Shown here: in pieces, positions 36,187 to 43,208 of the stretch | Layout: every line of letters begins with the position of its first letter | How positions within the stretch are numbered: the stretch's first letter is position 1 | Origin: Rhizobium subbaraonis | Lineage (GTDB): Bacteria > Pseudomonadota > Alphaproteobacteria > Rhizobiales > Rhizobiaceae | Direction of reading: 5' to 3' | NCBI RefSeq assembly: GCF_900220975.1 | Contig: NZ_OBQD01000001.1 | Span: 1 to 64,000 of the forward strand | DNA: 64,000 nucleotides | The notes under the pieces: model-generated | Database searches by the model: none | What the model was told of the DNA's origin: nothing | The model's input: the letters and a program-made list of their open reading frames with translations, nothing else | Translations under genes and position numbers: made by a program

Positions 36187-37494
36187 CTACTTGCGCGGCT
36201 GGCGCAGCGCCGACTGCTTGGCGAAGAGCTTGCGGAATACCGGGTAGATGTCGCCCGGCTTGGCGATCCGCGTCATCTGGAAATTGGGCCACTCGCCATC
36301 GACCGTCCGATAGGCACGCCAGAGCGAGGTGCCGTTGTCGGTGCGCGCGAAGATCTCGCTCTCGCGCTCGTCGATGATCTCAACATAGGCGTAGTACTGG
36401 CAATACTTCATCGCCGCGCTCAGAAGGCTGACGCAGCGCTCCGAATCGCCGGAGATGTTGTCGCCGTCGGAAGCCTGGGCGGCATAGATGTTCCACTCGT
36501 TGGCCGGATAGCGCGCTGCAATCACGCGCAGCATCTCCTCGAGCGCCGTGGAGACCATCGTTCCGCCGCTCTGGGTGCTGTAGAAGAAGGTTTCCTCGTC
36601 CACCTCGTGCGCCTCGTCCGTATGCCGGATGAAGACGATGTCGATCCGTTCGTAGCGCCGCCTCAGGAACAGGTGCAGCAGCACGAAGAAGCGCTTGGCC
36701 AGGTCCTTCTCCCGCTCGCCCATCGAGGCGGAAACGTCCATCAGGCAGAACATCACCGCATTGGCGTTTGGCAGAGGTTGCTGTTCGAAGCGGTTGAAGC
36801 GGATGTCCACGGTATCGATGAAGGGGACCCGCCGCCGCCGCCGCTCCAGCCAGTCCAGTTCGGCCTGCAGCATGGCGAGCCGTTCCTTGGCCTGTGCGCC
36901 CGGCTTTTTCTCAAGCTCCGCGATTTCGGCCGAAAGCGCGTCGATCTCGGCCTGCTTCGGCCGGCGCAGTGCGATGCGCCGGCCGTGGCTGTTGCGCATC
37001 GTCTTTGCGACGTTGATGTTGGTGGGAGAACCGGTGACGGCATAGCCCGCCCGCCGCGGCTTGAAGGTCATTGTCTCCTTCAGCGACAGCTTGATCATGT
37101 CGGGAAGTTCGAGGTCTTCAAAGAAAAGGTCGAGCACCTCGTCGTGCGAGAGCGAGAACTGGAAGTCGTCCTCGTCCTCGCCCGTTCCCGCACCACCTTT
37201 CCCGCCTCCGCCGCCCTGGGGCTTGCGCAGCCGGTCGCCCGGCGAGAATTCCTTGTTGCCGGGCAAGACACGCTCGCGGTCCCCGGTGTCGCCTGCAGGC
37301 TGGAACGTCGGCTCGGATACGCCGCGCGTCGGCATTGAAACGTTCTGCCCGCCGCCGACGTCGGCGATGCCGACAGACTTGATCTGCTCCTTCACAGCGC
37401 GCTTCAGTTCCTCGCGCGCCCGTTTCAGAAAGCGCTGCCGGTTGCCGATACTCTTGTCTTTGGGATTGAGGCGCCGGTCGATGAAATTCGGCAT
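36187..37494 (-). CDS. yeaH: YeaH/YhbH family protein (DUF444, von Willebrand A-like)
   Basis: The 435-residue protein opens with the family sequence MPNFIDRRLNPKDKSIGNRQ, followed by a Gly-rich linker (QGGGGGKGGAG region in reverse reading of the spacer, about residues 95-115). A metal-ion-dependent adhesion-like site is visible in the C-terminal half (FCLMDVSASMGEREKDL, then STQSGGTMVSTALEEML). It works with PrkA in stationary-phase and starvation responses in enterobacteria; its molecular action is not settled. The start at 37494 is at the conserved N-terminus, and 20 upstream in-frame residues were rejected. Confidence 0.92.
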   Translation of the reverse strand: MPNFIDRRLNPKDKSIGNRQRFLKRAREELKRAVKEQIKSVGIADVGGGQNVSMPTRGVSEPTFQPAGDTGDRERVLPGNKEFSPGDRLRKPQGGGGGKGGAGTGEDEDDFQFSLSHDEVLDLFFEDLELPDMIKLSLKETMTFKPRRAGYAVTGSPTNINVAKTMRNSHGRRIALRRPKQAEIDALSAEIAELEKKPGAQAKERLAMLQAELDWLERRRRRVPFIDTVDIRFNRFEQQPLPNANAVMFCLMDVSASMGEREKDLAKRFFVLLHLFLRRRYERIDIVFIRHTDEAHEVDEETFFYSTQSGGTMVSTALEEMLRVIAARYPANEWNIYAAQASDGDNISGDSERCVSLLSAAMKYCQYYAYVEIIDERESEIFARTDNGTSLWRAYRTVDGEWPNFQMTRIAKPGDIYPVFRKLFAKQSALRQPRK

Positions 37495-37705
37495 GCTAAA
37501 GCCCCGGATGGTTGATTTCGCACCCATGCCCCGGCGACATTGCGCGATCGACATCGTCCGATGCCATCCGCTCCGACTGTCTCGCTTCGCCGCGGCCGTA
37601 CCTCAGGGTATGCCCTTCGACGAAAATCGCAACCATGGCCAATTCCTTCCGGAGCGATGGGACACTCAAGCCGTCCGGGGGAGGGGAGCCCCCGGAGAAC
37701 ATGCA

Positions 37706-39655
37706 TCATCCGGCCTTGTTCACCCGCATGTACCAATCGACGAGGCGCCGGACCTGCCGCCTGGTGTAACCGCGTTCGATCATGCGATGGATGAACTCGG
37801 CATGCTGCTTCTCTGTCGCGCTGTCCTTCTTGGAGCCGAAGCTGATCACCGGAAGCAAATCCTCGACCTGCCCGAACATCCGCTTCTCGATCACTTCGCG
37901 AAGCTTCTCGTAGCTCGTCCAGGACGGATTGCGGCCGTTGTTCTTGGCCCGCGCCCTCAGCGTGAACTTGACCACCTCGTTGCGGAAGTCCTTCGGGTTG
38001 GCGATGCCGGCCGGCTTTTCGATCTGCGACAGCTCGCTGTCGAGAATCTGCCGGTTGAGGATCTGGCCCGTGTCGGGATCCTTGAAGTCCTGGTCTTCCA
38101 GCCAGGCGTCGGCATAGGCGATGTAGCGGTCGAACAGGTTCTGGCCGTACTCGCTGTAGGATTCCAGATAGGCCTTCTGAATCTCATGCCCGATGAACTC
38201 GGCGTAGCGGCTGGCGAGCTCGGAGCGGATGAAGTCCAGATAGGCGGCCTCGGTTTCCTTCGGATACTGCTCGCGCCGGATCGCCTGCTCGAGAATGTAC
38301 ATCAGGTGCACCGGATCGGCGGCCACTTCCTTCGTGTCGTAGTTGAAGGTTTCCGACAGCACCTTGAAGGCGAAGCGGGTGCTGACGCCGGTCATGCCCT
38401 CGTCGACGCCGGCGGCATCGCGGTACTCCTGAACCGACTTCGCCTTGGGATCGACGTCCTTCAGGTTCTCGCCGTCATAGACCCGCATCTTGGTGTAGAG
38501 CGAGGAATTCTCGTGGGGTGCGAGACGCGTGGAGACGGTGAAGCGGCTGAGCGTTTCCAGCACCTCCGGCGCGCATGGGTTCTTCGCAAGCTCGCTTTCG
38601 CGCAAGAGCTTCTCGTAGATCTGCCGTTCCTCGGTCACGCGCAGGCAGTAGGGAACCTTGACCACCAGGATACGGTCGAGGAAGGCCTCGTTGTTCTTGT
38701 TGTTCTTGAACTGCAGCCACTCGGATTCGTTGGAGTGCGCCAGCACGATGCCCTGGTAGGGGAAGGCGCCGAAATTCTCGGTGCCGTTGTAGTTCCCTTC
38801 CTGGGTCGCCGTCAGCAGCGGGTGCAGAACCTTGATCGGCGCCTTGAACATCTCGACGAATTCGAGCAGGCCCTGCGTCGTCCGGTTCAGGCCGCCCGAG
38901 TAGGAATAGGCGTCCGGATCGGCCTGGCTGAAGTTCTCGAGCTGGCGGATGTCCACCTTGCCGACCAGCGAGGAGACGTCCTGGTTGTTCTCGTCGCCGG
39001 GCTCGGTCTTGGCGATCGCGATCTGACGCAGCCGCGACGGCATCATCTTGACCACGCTGAACTTGGAAATGTCGCCGCCGACCTCGTCGAGCCGTTTCGC
39101 CGCCCAGGGAGAGATCAGCCCGGTGAGGCGCCGCCGGCTGATGCCGTACTTGTCTTCCAGAAGATCGGCCATACGGTCGGGGTGGAAAAGGCCGAGCGGG
39201 CTTTCGAAGATCGGGCTGACCTTGCCGTTGACCATCAGCGTGTAGATCGGCCGAAGCTCCATCAGCTTCTTCAGCCGCTCGGCCAGCGACGACTTGCCGC
39301 CGCCGACGGGACCGAGCAGGTAAAGAATCTGCTTGCGCTCCTCGAGCCCCTGTGCCGCATAGCGGAAATACCCCACGATCCGCTCGATCGTGTCTTCCAT
39401 CCCGTAGAATTCGGAGAAGGCCGGATAGATCTTGATGGTCCGGTTGGAGTAGATGCGCCCGAGCCGTTCGTCGGCGCTGGTATCGATCAGGGTGGGCTCG
39501 CCGATCGCTTCGACCATCCGCTCCTGGGCGGTGGCGTACATGCTTTTGTCATCTCGGCACGCTATCAGGTATTCCTGCAGAGACATCTCCTCGCGCGCCG
39601 TGCTGGAGTAAATCTCCGAGAAGAGATTGAAGACGTCGGACTCACCCCTTTGCAT
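37706..39655 (-). CDS. prkA: PrkA family serine protein kinase
   Basis: The 649-residue protein has an N-terminal AAA-type ATPase domain (P-loop LLGPVGGGKSSLAERLKKL at about residues 110-128, after GRIYSNRTIKIYPAFSEFYG) and the C-terminal PrkA domain (CAPEVLETLSRFTVSTRLAP; IGHEIQKAYLESYSEYGQNL). Family members are called YeaG in enterobacteria and phosphorylate serine residues of target proteins under starvation. It is first in prkA-yeaH-spoVR, 211 bases ahead of yeaH. An AGGAGA site precedes the ATG, and an EcfG-type promoter lies about 70 bases upstream, so the operon is probably part of the general stress response. Confidence 0.93.
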   Translation of the reverse strand: MQRGESDVFNLFSEIYSSTAREEMSLQEYLIACRDDKSMYATAQERMVEAIGEPTLIDTSADERLGRIYSNRTIKIYPAFSEFYGMEDTIERIVGYFRYAAQGLEERKQILYLLGPVGGGKSSLAERLKKLMELRPIYTLMVNGKVSPIFESPLGLFHPDRMADLLEDKYGISRRRLTGLISPWAAKRLDEVGGDISKFSVVKMMPSRLRQIAIAKTEPGDENNQDVSSLVGKVDIRQLENFSQADPDAYSYSGGLNRTTQGLLEFVEMFKAPIKVLHPLLTATQEGNYNGTENFGAFPYQGIVLAHSNESEWLQFKNNKNNEAFLDRILVVKVPYCLRVTEERQIYEKLLRESELAKNPCAPEVLETLSRFTVSTRLAPHENSSLYTKMRVYDGENLKDVDPKAKSVQEYRDAAGVDEGMTGVSTRFAFKVLSETFNYDTKEVAADPVHLMYILEQAIRREQYPKETEAAYLDFIRSELASRYAEFIGHEIQKAYLESYSEYGQNLFDRYIAYADAWLEDQDFKDPDTGQILNRQILDSELSQIEKPAGIANPKDFRNEVVKFTLRARAKNNGRNPSWTSYEKLREVIEKRMFGQVEDLLPVISFGSKKDSATEKQHAEFIHRMIERGYTRRQVRRLVDWYMRVNKAG

Positions 39656-39722
39656 GTTCGTCTCCTAGGACAACCCGCTGAAGTCGGATGGAATCAGTGC
39701 CTGTGTAAACACTATACAGGAA

Positions 39723-39747
39723 AACGGATTTCATGGCTTAGTGTTCC
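39723..39747 (-). promoter_or_regulatory. EcfG (RpoE2)-type stress promoter of prkA operon
   Basis: On the minus strand the sequence reads GGAAC, 16 bases, CGTT, a perfect match to the -35/-10 pair recognised by the alphaproteobacterial general-stress sigma factor EcfG. Transcription would start near 39716, about 60 bases before the prkA ATG. Confidence 0.7.
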
Positions 39748-39948
39748 CTTCACAATAATGAGCCAATGTGGCGATTTGTGTGATTGGAAGGCGCGCGAAC
39801 CGGTCTTTCGCCTCAGGCGAGGCGAGGCTTTCGTGGCGTGGGAAGTTCTGGAACTTAAACCCGGGAAGAACGGCCATGAACGCGAATGGAGCACATATCG
39901 CGCCCCTTGGCCAATCACGTAACTGAGATTGAACGCACCGCAGTAAAC

Positions 39949-40424
39949 TTATTTGTGCGATGCAGCGTGCGAAGACCGGAAAGTCCGGTCGTCAGCGGAT
40001 ACGGGTTCGGCTTGCCGCTTGGCGACAGCCAGTTCTCGTGACAGCCGCTCCGTATCGCCGCCGACCTGCAGCACCTGGACGAGATTGTCGTTCAGATCGG
40101 CGATCTTCACCGCCCGAGCCAGGGAATTTGCCAGTGCGCGTTTCAGGAAATCGTCGTCGGCTTCCCCGGCACGCCGGGTCAGTGCGTCCACCGCATCGAG
40201 GATGCTCGGGAAAAGCCTTCGCCGGCCAGCCGCGCCGATGTCCACGAGCCGGTCTTCTCCACCACGTCATGCAGATAGGCGACGGTTTTTTCCTCGGCGG
40301 TGGACATGGCTTCGGCAACCCGCCGGCAATGTTCGAAATAGGGTTCGCCAACCTTGTCCAGTTGTCCGTGGTGCGCGTTGCGGGCGATGGCGACTGCCCG
40401 CATGAGCATTGTCGAGGCATTCAT
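39949..40424 (-). pseudogene. frameshifted SpoT-like HD-domain hydrolase
   Basis: Two adjoining minus-strand frames together give one protein of about 158 residues. The first frame (from ATG 40424) carries the N-terminal SpoT/MESH1-type features: AHHGQLDKVGEPYFEHCRRV and the His-Asp pair in VAYLHDVVEKTGSW. It then runs into a stop after LAGEGF. The second frame continues with the rest: SILDAVDALTRRAGE, RAVKIADLNDNL and the C-terminus at 39949. The switch is at 40208-40214, where one base is missing in a TTTTCCC run (minus strand). HD hydrolases of this small type remove pyrophosphate from (p)ppGpp or related nucleotides. It could be a true pseudogene or a homopolymer sequencing error. An EcfG-type promoter precedes it. 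Confidence 0.75.
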
Positions 40425-40461
40425 GACGGACCTGCTTGCGTTGGTCTTTCTTTGTCGTTCG

Positions 40462-40486
40462 AACGCACGGAGCAACGCCTGGTTCC
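40462..40486 (-). promoter_or_regulatory. EcfG-type stress promoter of the HD hydrolase
   Basis: Minus strand: GGAAC, 16 bases, CGTT, both elements perfect. The -10 element lies 38 bases before the ATG at 40424. It is back to back with a plus-strand promoter of the same type at 40547. Confidence 0.7.
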
Positions 40487-40546
40487 TGCTGGATGCCGAA
40501 GGATTGTTCGCTGGTGCAAGCCGGGTCCAGGCATGTCACGACGGGC

Positions 40547-40571
40547 GGAACCATTACACAGACCCGCCGTT
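40547..40571 (+). promoter_or_regulatory. EcfG-type stress promoter of the 88-residue protein gene
   Basis: Plus strand: GGAAC, 16 bases, CGTT, both elements perfect. The -10 element ends 29 bases before the ATG at 40601, leaving room for a short leader and an AGGAG ribosome-binding site. Confidence 0.7.
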
Positions 40572-40600
40572 GACCAGTGGCAAGGAAGGAGAACAGTCTG

Positions 40601-40867
40601 ATGCAGGAAGCAAAGAACGATCACGAAGTTGAACGGCGAGCGCTTGCCCTAGAGCGCGCCCTGATCCTTCTTATCGGCGACCTGGCGACCCGCGGCATGG
40701 TTTCGGCCGATGAAGCGGAGGTTGCCTTGCAGGTGATCGGGGAAAGTTCACAGGCCTCGTCGGCCCGCACCTCGAGCGCCCTCATGCTGATGCGGCAGCT
40801 GCGCCGCCTGCGTGCGAACGACGGCGCGATCGCGCCGGGCGCAACGGGACTCTCATCGCACGAATAG
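40601..40867 (+). CDS. small protein of unknown function, probably stress-induced
   Basis: The 88-residue product is mostly helical: a charged N-terminus (MQEAKNDHEVERRALALERA), a hydrophobic helix (LILLIGDLATRGMVSADEAE) and a Ser-rich then Arg-rich second helix (ALMLMRQLRRLRAND). It does not look membrane-spanning. No family was recognised. The ATG at 40601 has AGGAG nine bases upstream, so eight in-frame residues before it were rejected. An EcfG-type promoter lies directly upstream and a strong hairpin follows. Confidence 0.65.
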   Translation: MQEAKNDHEVERRALALERALILLIGDLATRGMVSADEAEVALQVIGESSQASSARTSSALMLMRQLRRLRANDGAIAPGATGLSSHE

Positions 40868-40925
40868 TGAGTTCGAAAATCCGACCGGCCCTTCCGGCGC
40901 ATCGATAGGTTTGTGTCGAATTGAA

Positions 40926-40958
40926 AGCCGCCGCGGCAAGTCGATTGCCGCGGCGGCT
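40926..40958. terminator. strong bidirectional hairpin between convergent genes
   Basis: A perfect 14-base stem (AGCCGCCGCGGCAA and its complement) with a 5-base loop, placed between the ends of two convergent small genes. It is followed by GTGTTT on the plus strand and TTTCAATT on the minus strand, so T-tracts are weak but the stem is very stable. Confidence 0.7.
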
Positions 40959-40980
40959 GTGTTTCCGCCCATTGGGTGAC

Positions 40981-41361
40981 TTAGTCCTTTTTCGCCGCCC
41001 GCTTGCCGGCGCGTCCTGCTGTTATGGTGGAGGTGGTCGCCGACGCCGGGTCGCTCGCCGGGAAAGATCCCATAAGGCCTGCTTCCAGCTCCTCCTCCAG
41101 CGCCAACGCATCTCCGGTCTCTCGCGCGCTTCGCAGGACGCGCATCTTTTCGTCGTCCATTTCGGGGAGCGCGCCGCTGGTGGCGGCGACATCGGCAAGA
41201 AGCGCGCGCGCCTCGTCGACGGCGTTCATCCGGTTGCGGCGTCCGCCGCCGTCACCGGCAAGCCGGACGCTGATGACTTCGCCGTGATCGCCCACGAATT
41301 CGACCGTGAAGGCGCCCCGGCGGCCGGCTTCGGAATGAACCTGCGTTCCGACAATCTGCAT
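40981..41361 (-). CDS. small protein of unknown function with SFPASDP motif
   Basis: The 126-residue product has a beta-strand-rich N-terminal part (AFTVEFVGDHGEVISVRLAG), a helical middle (NAVDEARALLADVAATSGAL) and a C-terminal segment EAGLMGSFPASDPASATTST. The SFPASDP-x-S motif recurs in many small proteobacterial proteins of unknown role. The basic tail (RAGKRAAKKD) could bind nucleic acid. A GGAGG site precedes the ATG and an EcfG-type promoter lies 33 bases upstream of it, so stress induction is likely. Confidence 0.7.
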   Translation of the reverse strand: MQIVGTQVHSEAGRRGAFTVEFVGDHGEVISVRLAGDGGGRRNRMNAVDEARALLADVAATSGALPEMDDEKMRVLRSARETGDALALEEELEAGLMGSFPASDPASATTSTITAGRAGKRAAKKD

Positions 41362-41393
41362 GGCAATGATCCTCCGTTAGACATCGACATCCA

Positions 41394-41419
41394 AACGTCG
41401 CGTTGAGCGCCAATGTTCC
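41394..41419 (-). promoter_or_regulatory. EcfG-type stress promoter of the SFPASDP protein gene
   Basis: Minus strand: GGAAC, 17 bases, CGTT. The -10 element lies 33 bases before the ATG at 41361. This is the fourth such promoter within 1.7 kb. Confidence 0.65.
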
Positions 41420-41760
41420 GGCGGCCCGCGCCGTGGGCGACCCGTTGGCCGAGGCTGTCGTCGAGGCCGACGACCCGCCTCGGCGAAGCGTTATCCCCCC
41501 GGCGCCATTTCGTCGAACGCCCGGTTCCTGGGAAGCCGCCGGTCATGTGTTCTTCCGAAAAGTCATCAACCGAAACCTCCCGGGGCAGGCCGTGAACGCG
41601 GGAGGAGGGCGGTATCTATTTGCTGTCGAATGGTTTTCAGGAAATTGCCGTATCGACCGCGCGCGCGGGAGCCACTCAACCTGCCTCGGCTTCTGGTTGC
41701 CCCAGAAATCGATTGCCACCATCAAACGCTGTTCCTAGTATCGAACCCGGTCAGCCGATG

Positions 41761-41774
41761 TTGACCTTGATCAA
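41761..41774. promoter_or_regulatory. FixK/FNR-type box (anaerobox)
   Basis: TTGAC-CTTG-ATCAA differs at one position from the consensus TTGAT-N4-ATCAA and keeps the C..G flanks common in rhizobial FixK/FnrN sites. A class II start would fall near 41809, before the doubtful small frame at 41841 and 340 bases before the HlyD-family gene. It suggests low-oxygen induction of the rightward series. Confidence 0.6.
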
Positions 41775-41840
41775 GGCTGGGGAGAGCACCGCACAATAGG
41801 TCTTTGCATCGCATGATTTGAATCTTCAGGAGCTTCTGCA

Positions 41841-42053
41841 ATGACGATCGTGAACGGGATGACGACTGGCCAATTGGAGGCGGGCGGGTTTTTCCGGCCG
41901 CTGCTTTCCACCCGAAGCCGATCTGCAGGTCCAGCCTCTGCCGGTGCCGCGATGGACTGCGCCGTTCGTCCCCCTCTTTTTGACGCGCCCGTGCACACGG
42001 CGCCACCGCGCGTGCTGCCGTCTCGGCGATATCCGCCCGCCCGGGGCGCCTGA
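41841..42053 (+). CDS. doubtful 70-residue frame below the FixK-type box
   Basis: The ATG has AGGAG nine bases upstream and sits where a transcript from the FixK-type box would begin. The predicted product is rich in Arg, Pro and Ala and has no recognisable feature, so it may be a non-coding leader rather than a gene. Confidence 0.2.
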   Translation: MTIVNGMTTGQLEAGGFFRPLLSTRSRSAGPASAGAAMDCAVRPPLFDAPVHTAPPRVLPSRRYPPARGA

Positions 42054-42146
42054 GCCGCTGTTTCCTTAAGGTCGCAGCGGACATCCGGTTGCGGCTGTCC
42101 CAGCCAACAGCCCGAGCAAAGGGCATGACGTGAAGGATTTCGATTG

Positions 42147-43208
42147 ATGACCAGGAAGGGTTGGATAATCGCAGCGCTGGTGGCTGTCGTTGCGGCGGGC
42201 GGCTATTACGGCTGGACCAGCCTCACCGGTTCGCGCCTTCCTGCCGGCATTGCCAGCGGTAACGGACGCATCGAGGCCGTGGAAATCGACGTCTCCACGA
42301 AGATCGCCGGCCGCATTGCCGATATCCTCGTCGACGAAGGCGAGTTTGTCGAACCGGGTCAGGAACTGGCGCGGATGGATACCGCCCAGCTGGACGCCCG
42401 GCGCCGCCAGGCGGAAGCGGAACTGGCGCGGGCGAAAATCGGTGTGGAGACGGCTGGAAGTCTCGTCAGGCAGCAGGAAGCCCAGAGGGAAGCGGCTGCC
42501 GCCCTGATCGCGCAGCGCCAGGCCGAACTGGAAGCCGCCCTGACACGAAGGAACCGCTCCGAGCAGTTGTTGCGGACGAATACCGTCTCGCAGCAGGTGC
42601 TCGACGACGACCGCGCGAACTACCAGGCTGCGGTTGCGACGGTCGCTGCCGCCAAGGCGCAGCTCGCAGCTGCAGAGGCCGCCGTCAGCACGGCGCAGGC
42701 GCAGGTTGTGGACGCGAAGGCCGCAGTCGAGGCGGCAGAGGCCGCAATCGAGAGCATCGACGCAGACCTGAACGATAGCGTGCTGCGTTCGCCGCGCGCC
42801 GGCCGCGTCCAGTATCGGGTCGCCCAGCCGGGAGAGGTGCTTTCCGCCGGCGGTCGCGTCCTGAACCTGGTCGACCTGACCGACGTCTCCATGACCTTCT
42901 TCCTGCCGACCGAGCAGGCCGGCCGCGTCGCGCTCGGCAGCGAGGTCCGGCTCGTGCTCGACGCCATTCCGCAATACGTGATCCCGGCCAAGGCCACCTT
43001 CGTGGCCGACGTCGCCCAGTTCACGCCGAAGACGGTCGAGACGCAGGAGGAACGGCTGAAGCTGATGTTCCGCATCAAGGCGAGGATCGAGCCCGAGCTT
43101 CTCACGCGATACATCCGCCAGGTGAAGACCGGTCTGCCGGGCGTGGCCTATGTTAAGATCGCGCAGGATGCCGAGTGGCCTGCCGCGCTCGGAAACGTCG
43201 TGAAATGA
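42147..43208 (+). CDS. yhiI: HlyD family periplasmic adaptor (YhiI-like)
   Basis: The 353-residue membrane-fusion protein has one N-terminal membrane helix ([20 protein letters not shown]), a biotinyl-lipoyl half motif ([20 protein letters not shown]), a long coiled-coil hairpin (about residues 80-215, with [20 protein letters not shown]) and the returning lipoyl/beta-barrel part ([20 protein letters not shown]). It would link the RbbA/YhhJ ABC complex to the periplasm. The order matches the E. coli yhiI-rbbA-yhhJ set. The stop overlaps the next gene by ATGA. Confidence 0.88.
   Translation: MTRKGWIIAALVAVVAAGGYYGWTSLTGSRLPAGIASGNGRIEAVEIDVSTKIAGRIADILVDEGEFVEPGQELARMDTAQLDARRRQAEAELARAKIGVETAGSLVRQQEAQREAAAALIAQRQAELEAALTRRNRSEQLLRTNTVSQQVLDDDRANYQAAVATVAAAKAQLAAAEAAVSTAQAQVVDAKAAVEAAEAAIESIDADLNDSVLRSPRAGRVQYRVAQPGEVLSAGGRVLNLVDLTDVSMTFFLPTEQAGRVALGSEVRLVLDAIPQYVIPAKATFVADVAQFTPKTVETQEERLKLMFRIKARIEPELLTRYIRQVKTGLPGVAYVKIAQDAEWPAALGNVVK

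Larger units (their letters stand above)
41420..42146. other. 727-base spacer with regulatory content, no firm gene
   Basis: No well-supported coding region was seen. It contains a FixK/FNR-type box at 41761 and a doubtful 70-codon frame at 41841. It separates the stress genes (leftward) from the exporter-phosphoketolase series (rightward), so it holds the promoter of the latter. Confidence 0.5.

Noticed and set aside
39850-39874. Plus-strand GGAAC-N16-CGGC as another EcfG promoter
   Set aside because: The -10 element is CGGC instead of CGTT, and no plus-strand gene follows.
37061-39922. 953-codon frame opposite yeaH and prkA
   Set aside because: Antisense shadow across two conserved genes.
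40208-40214. Programmed -1 frameshift in the HD hydrolase
   Set aside because: The TTTTCCC run is not in the reading frame needed for an X-XXY-YYZ slip, and no downstream stimulatory structure was evident; decay or a sequencing error is simpler.
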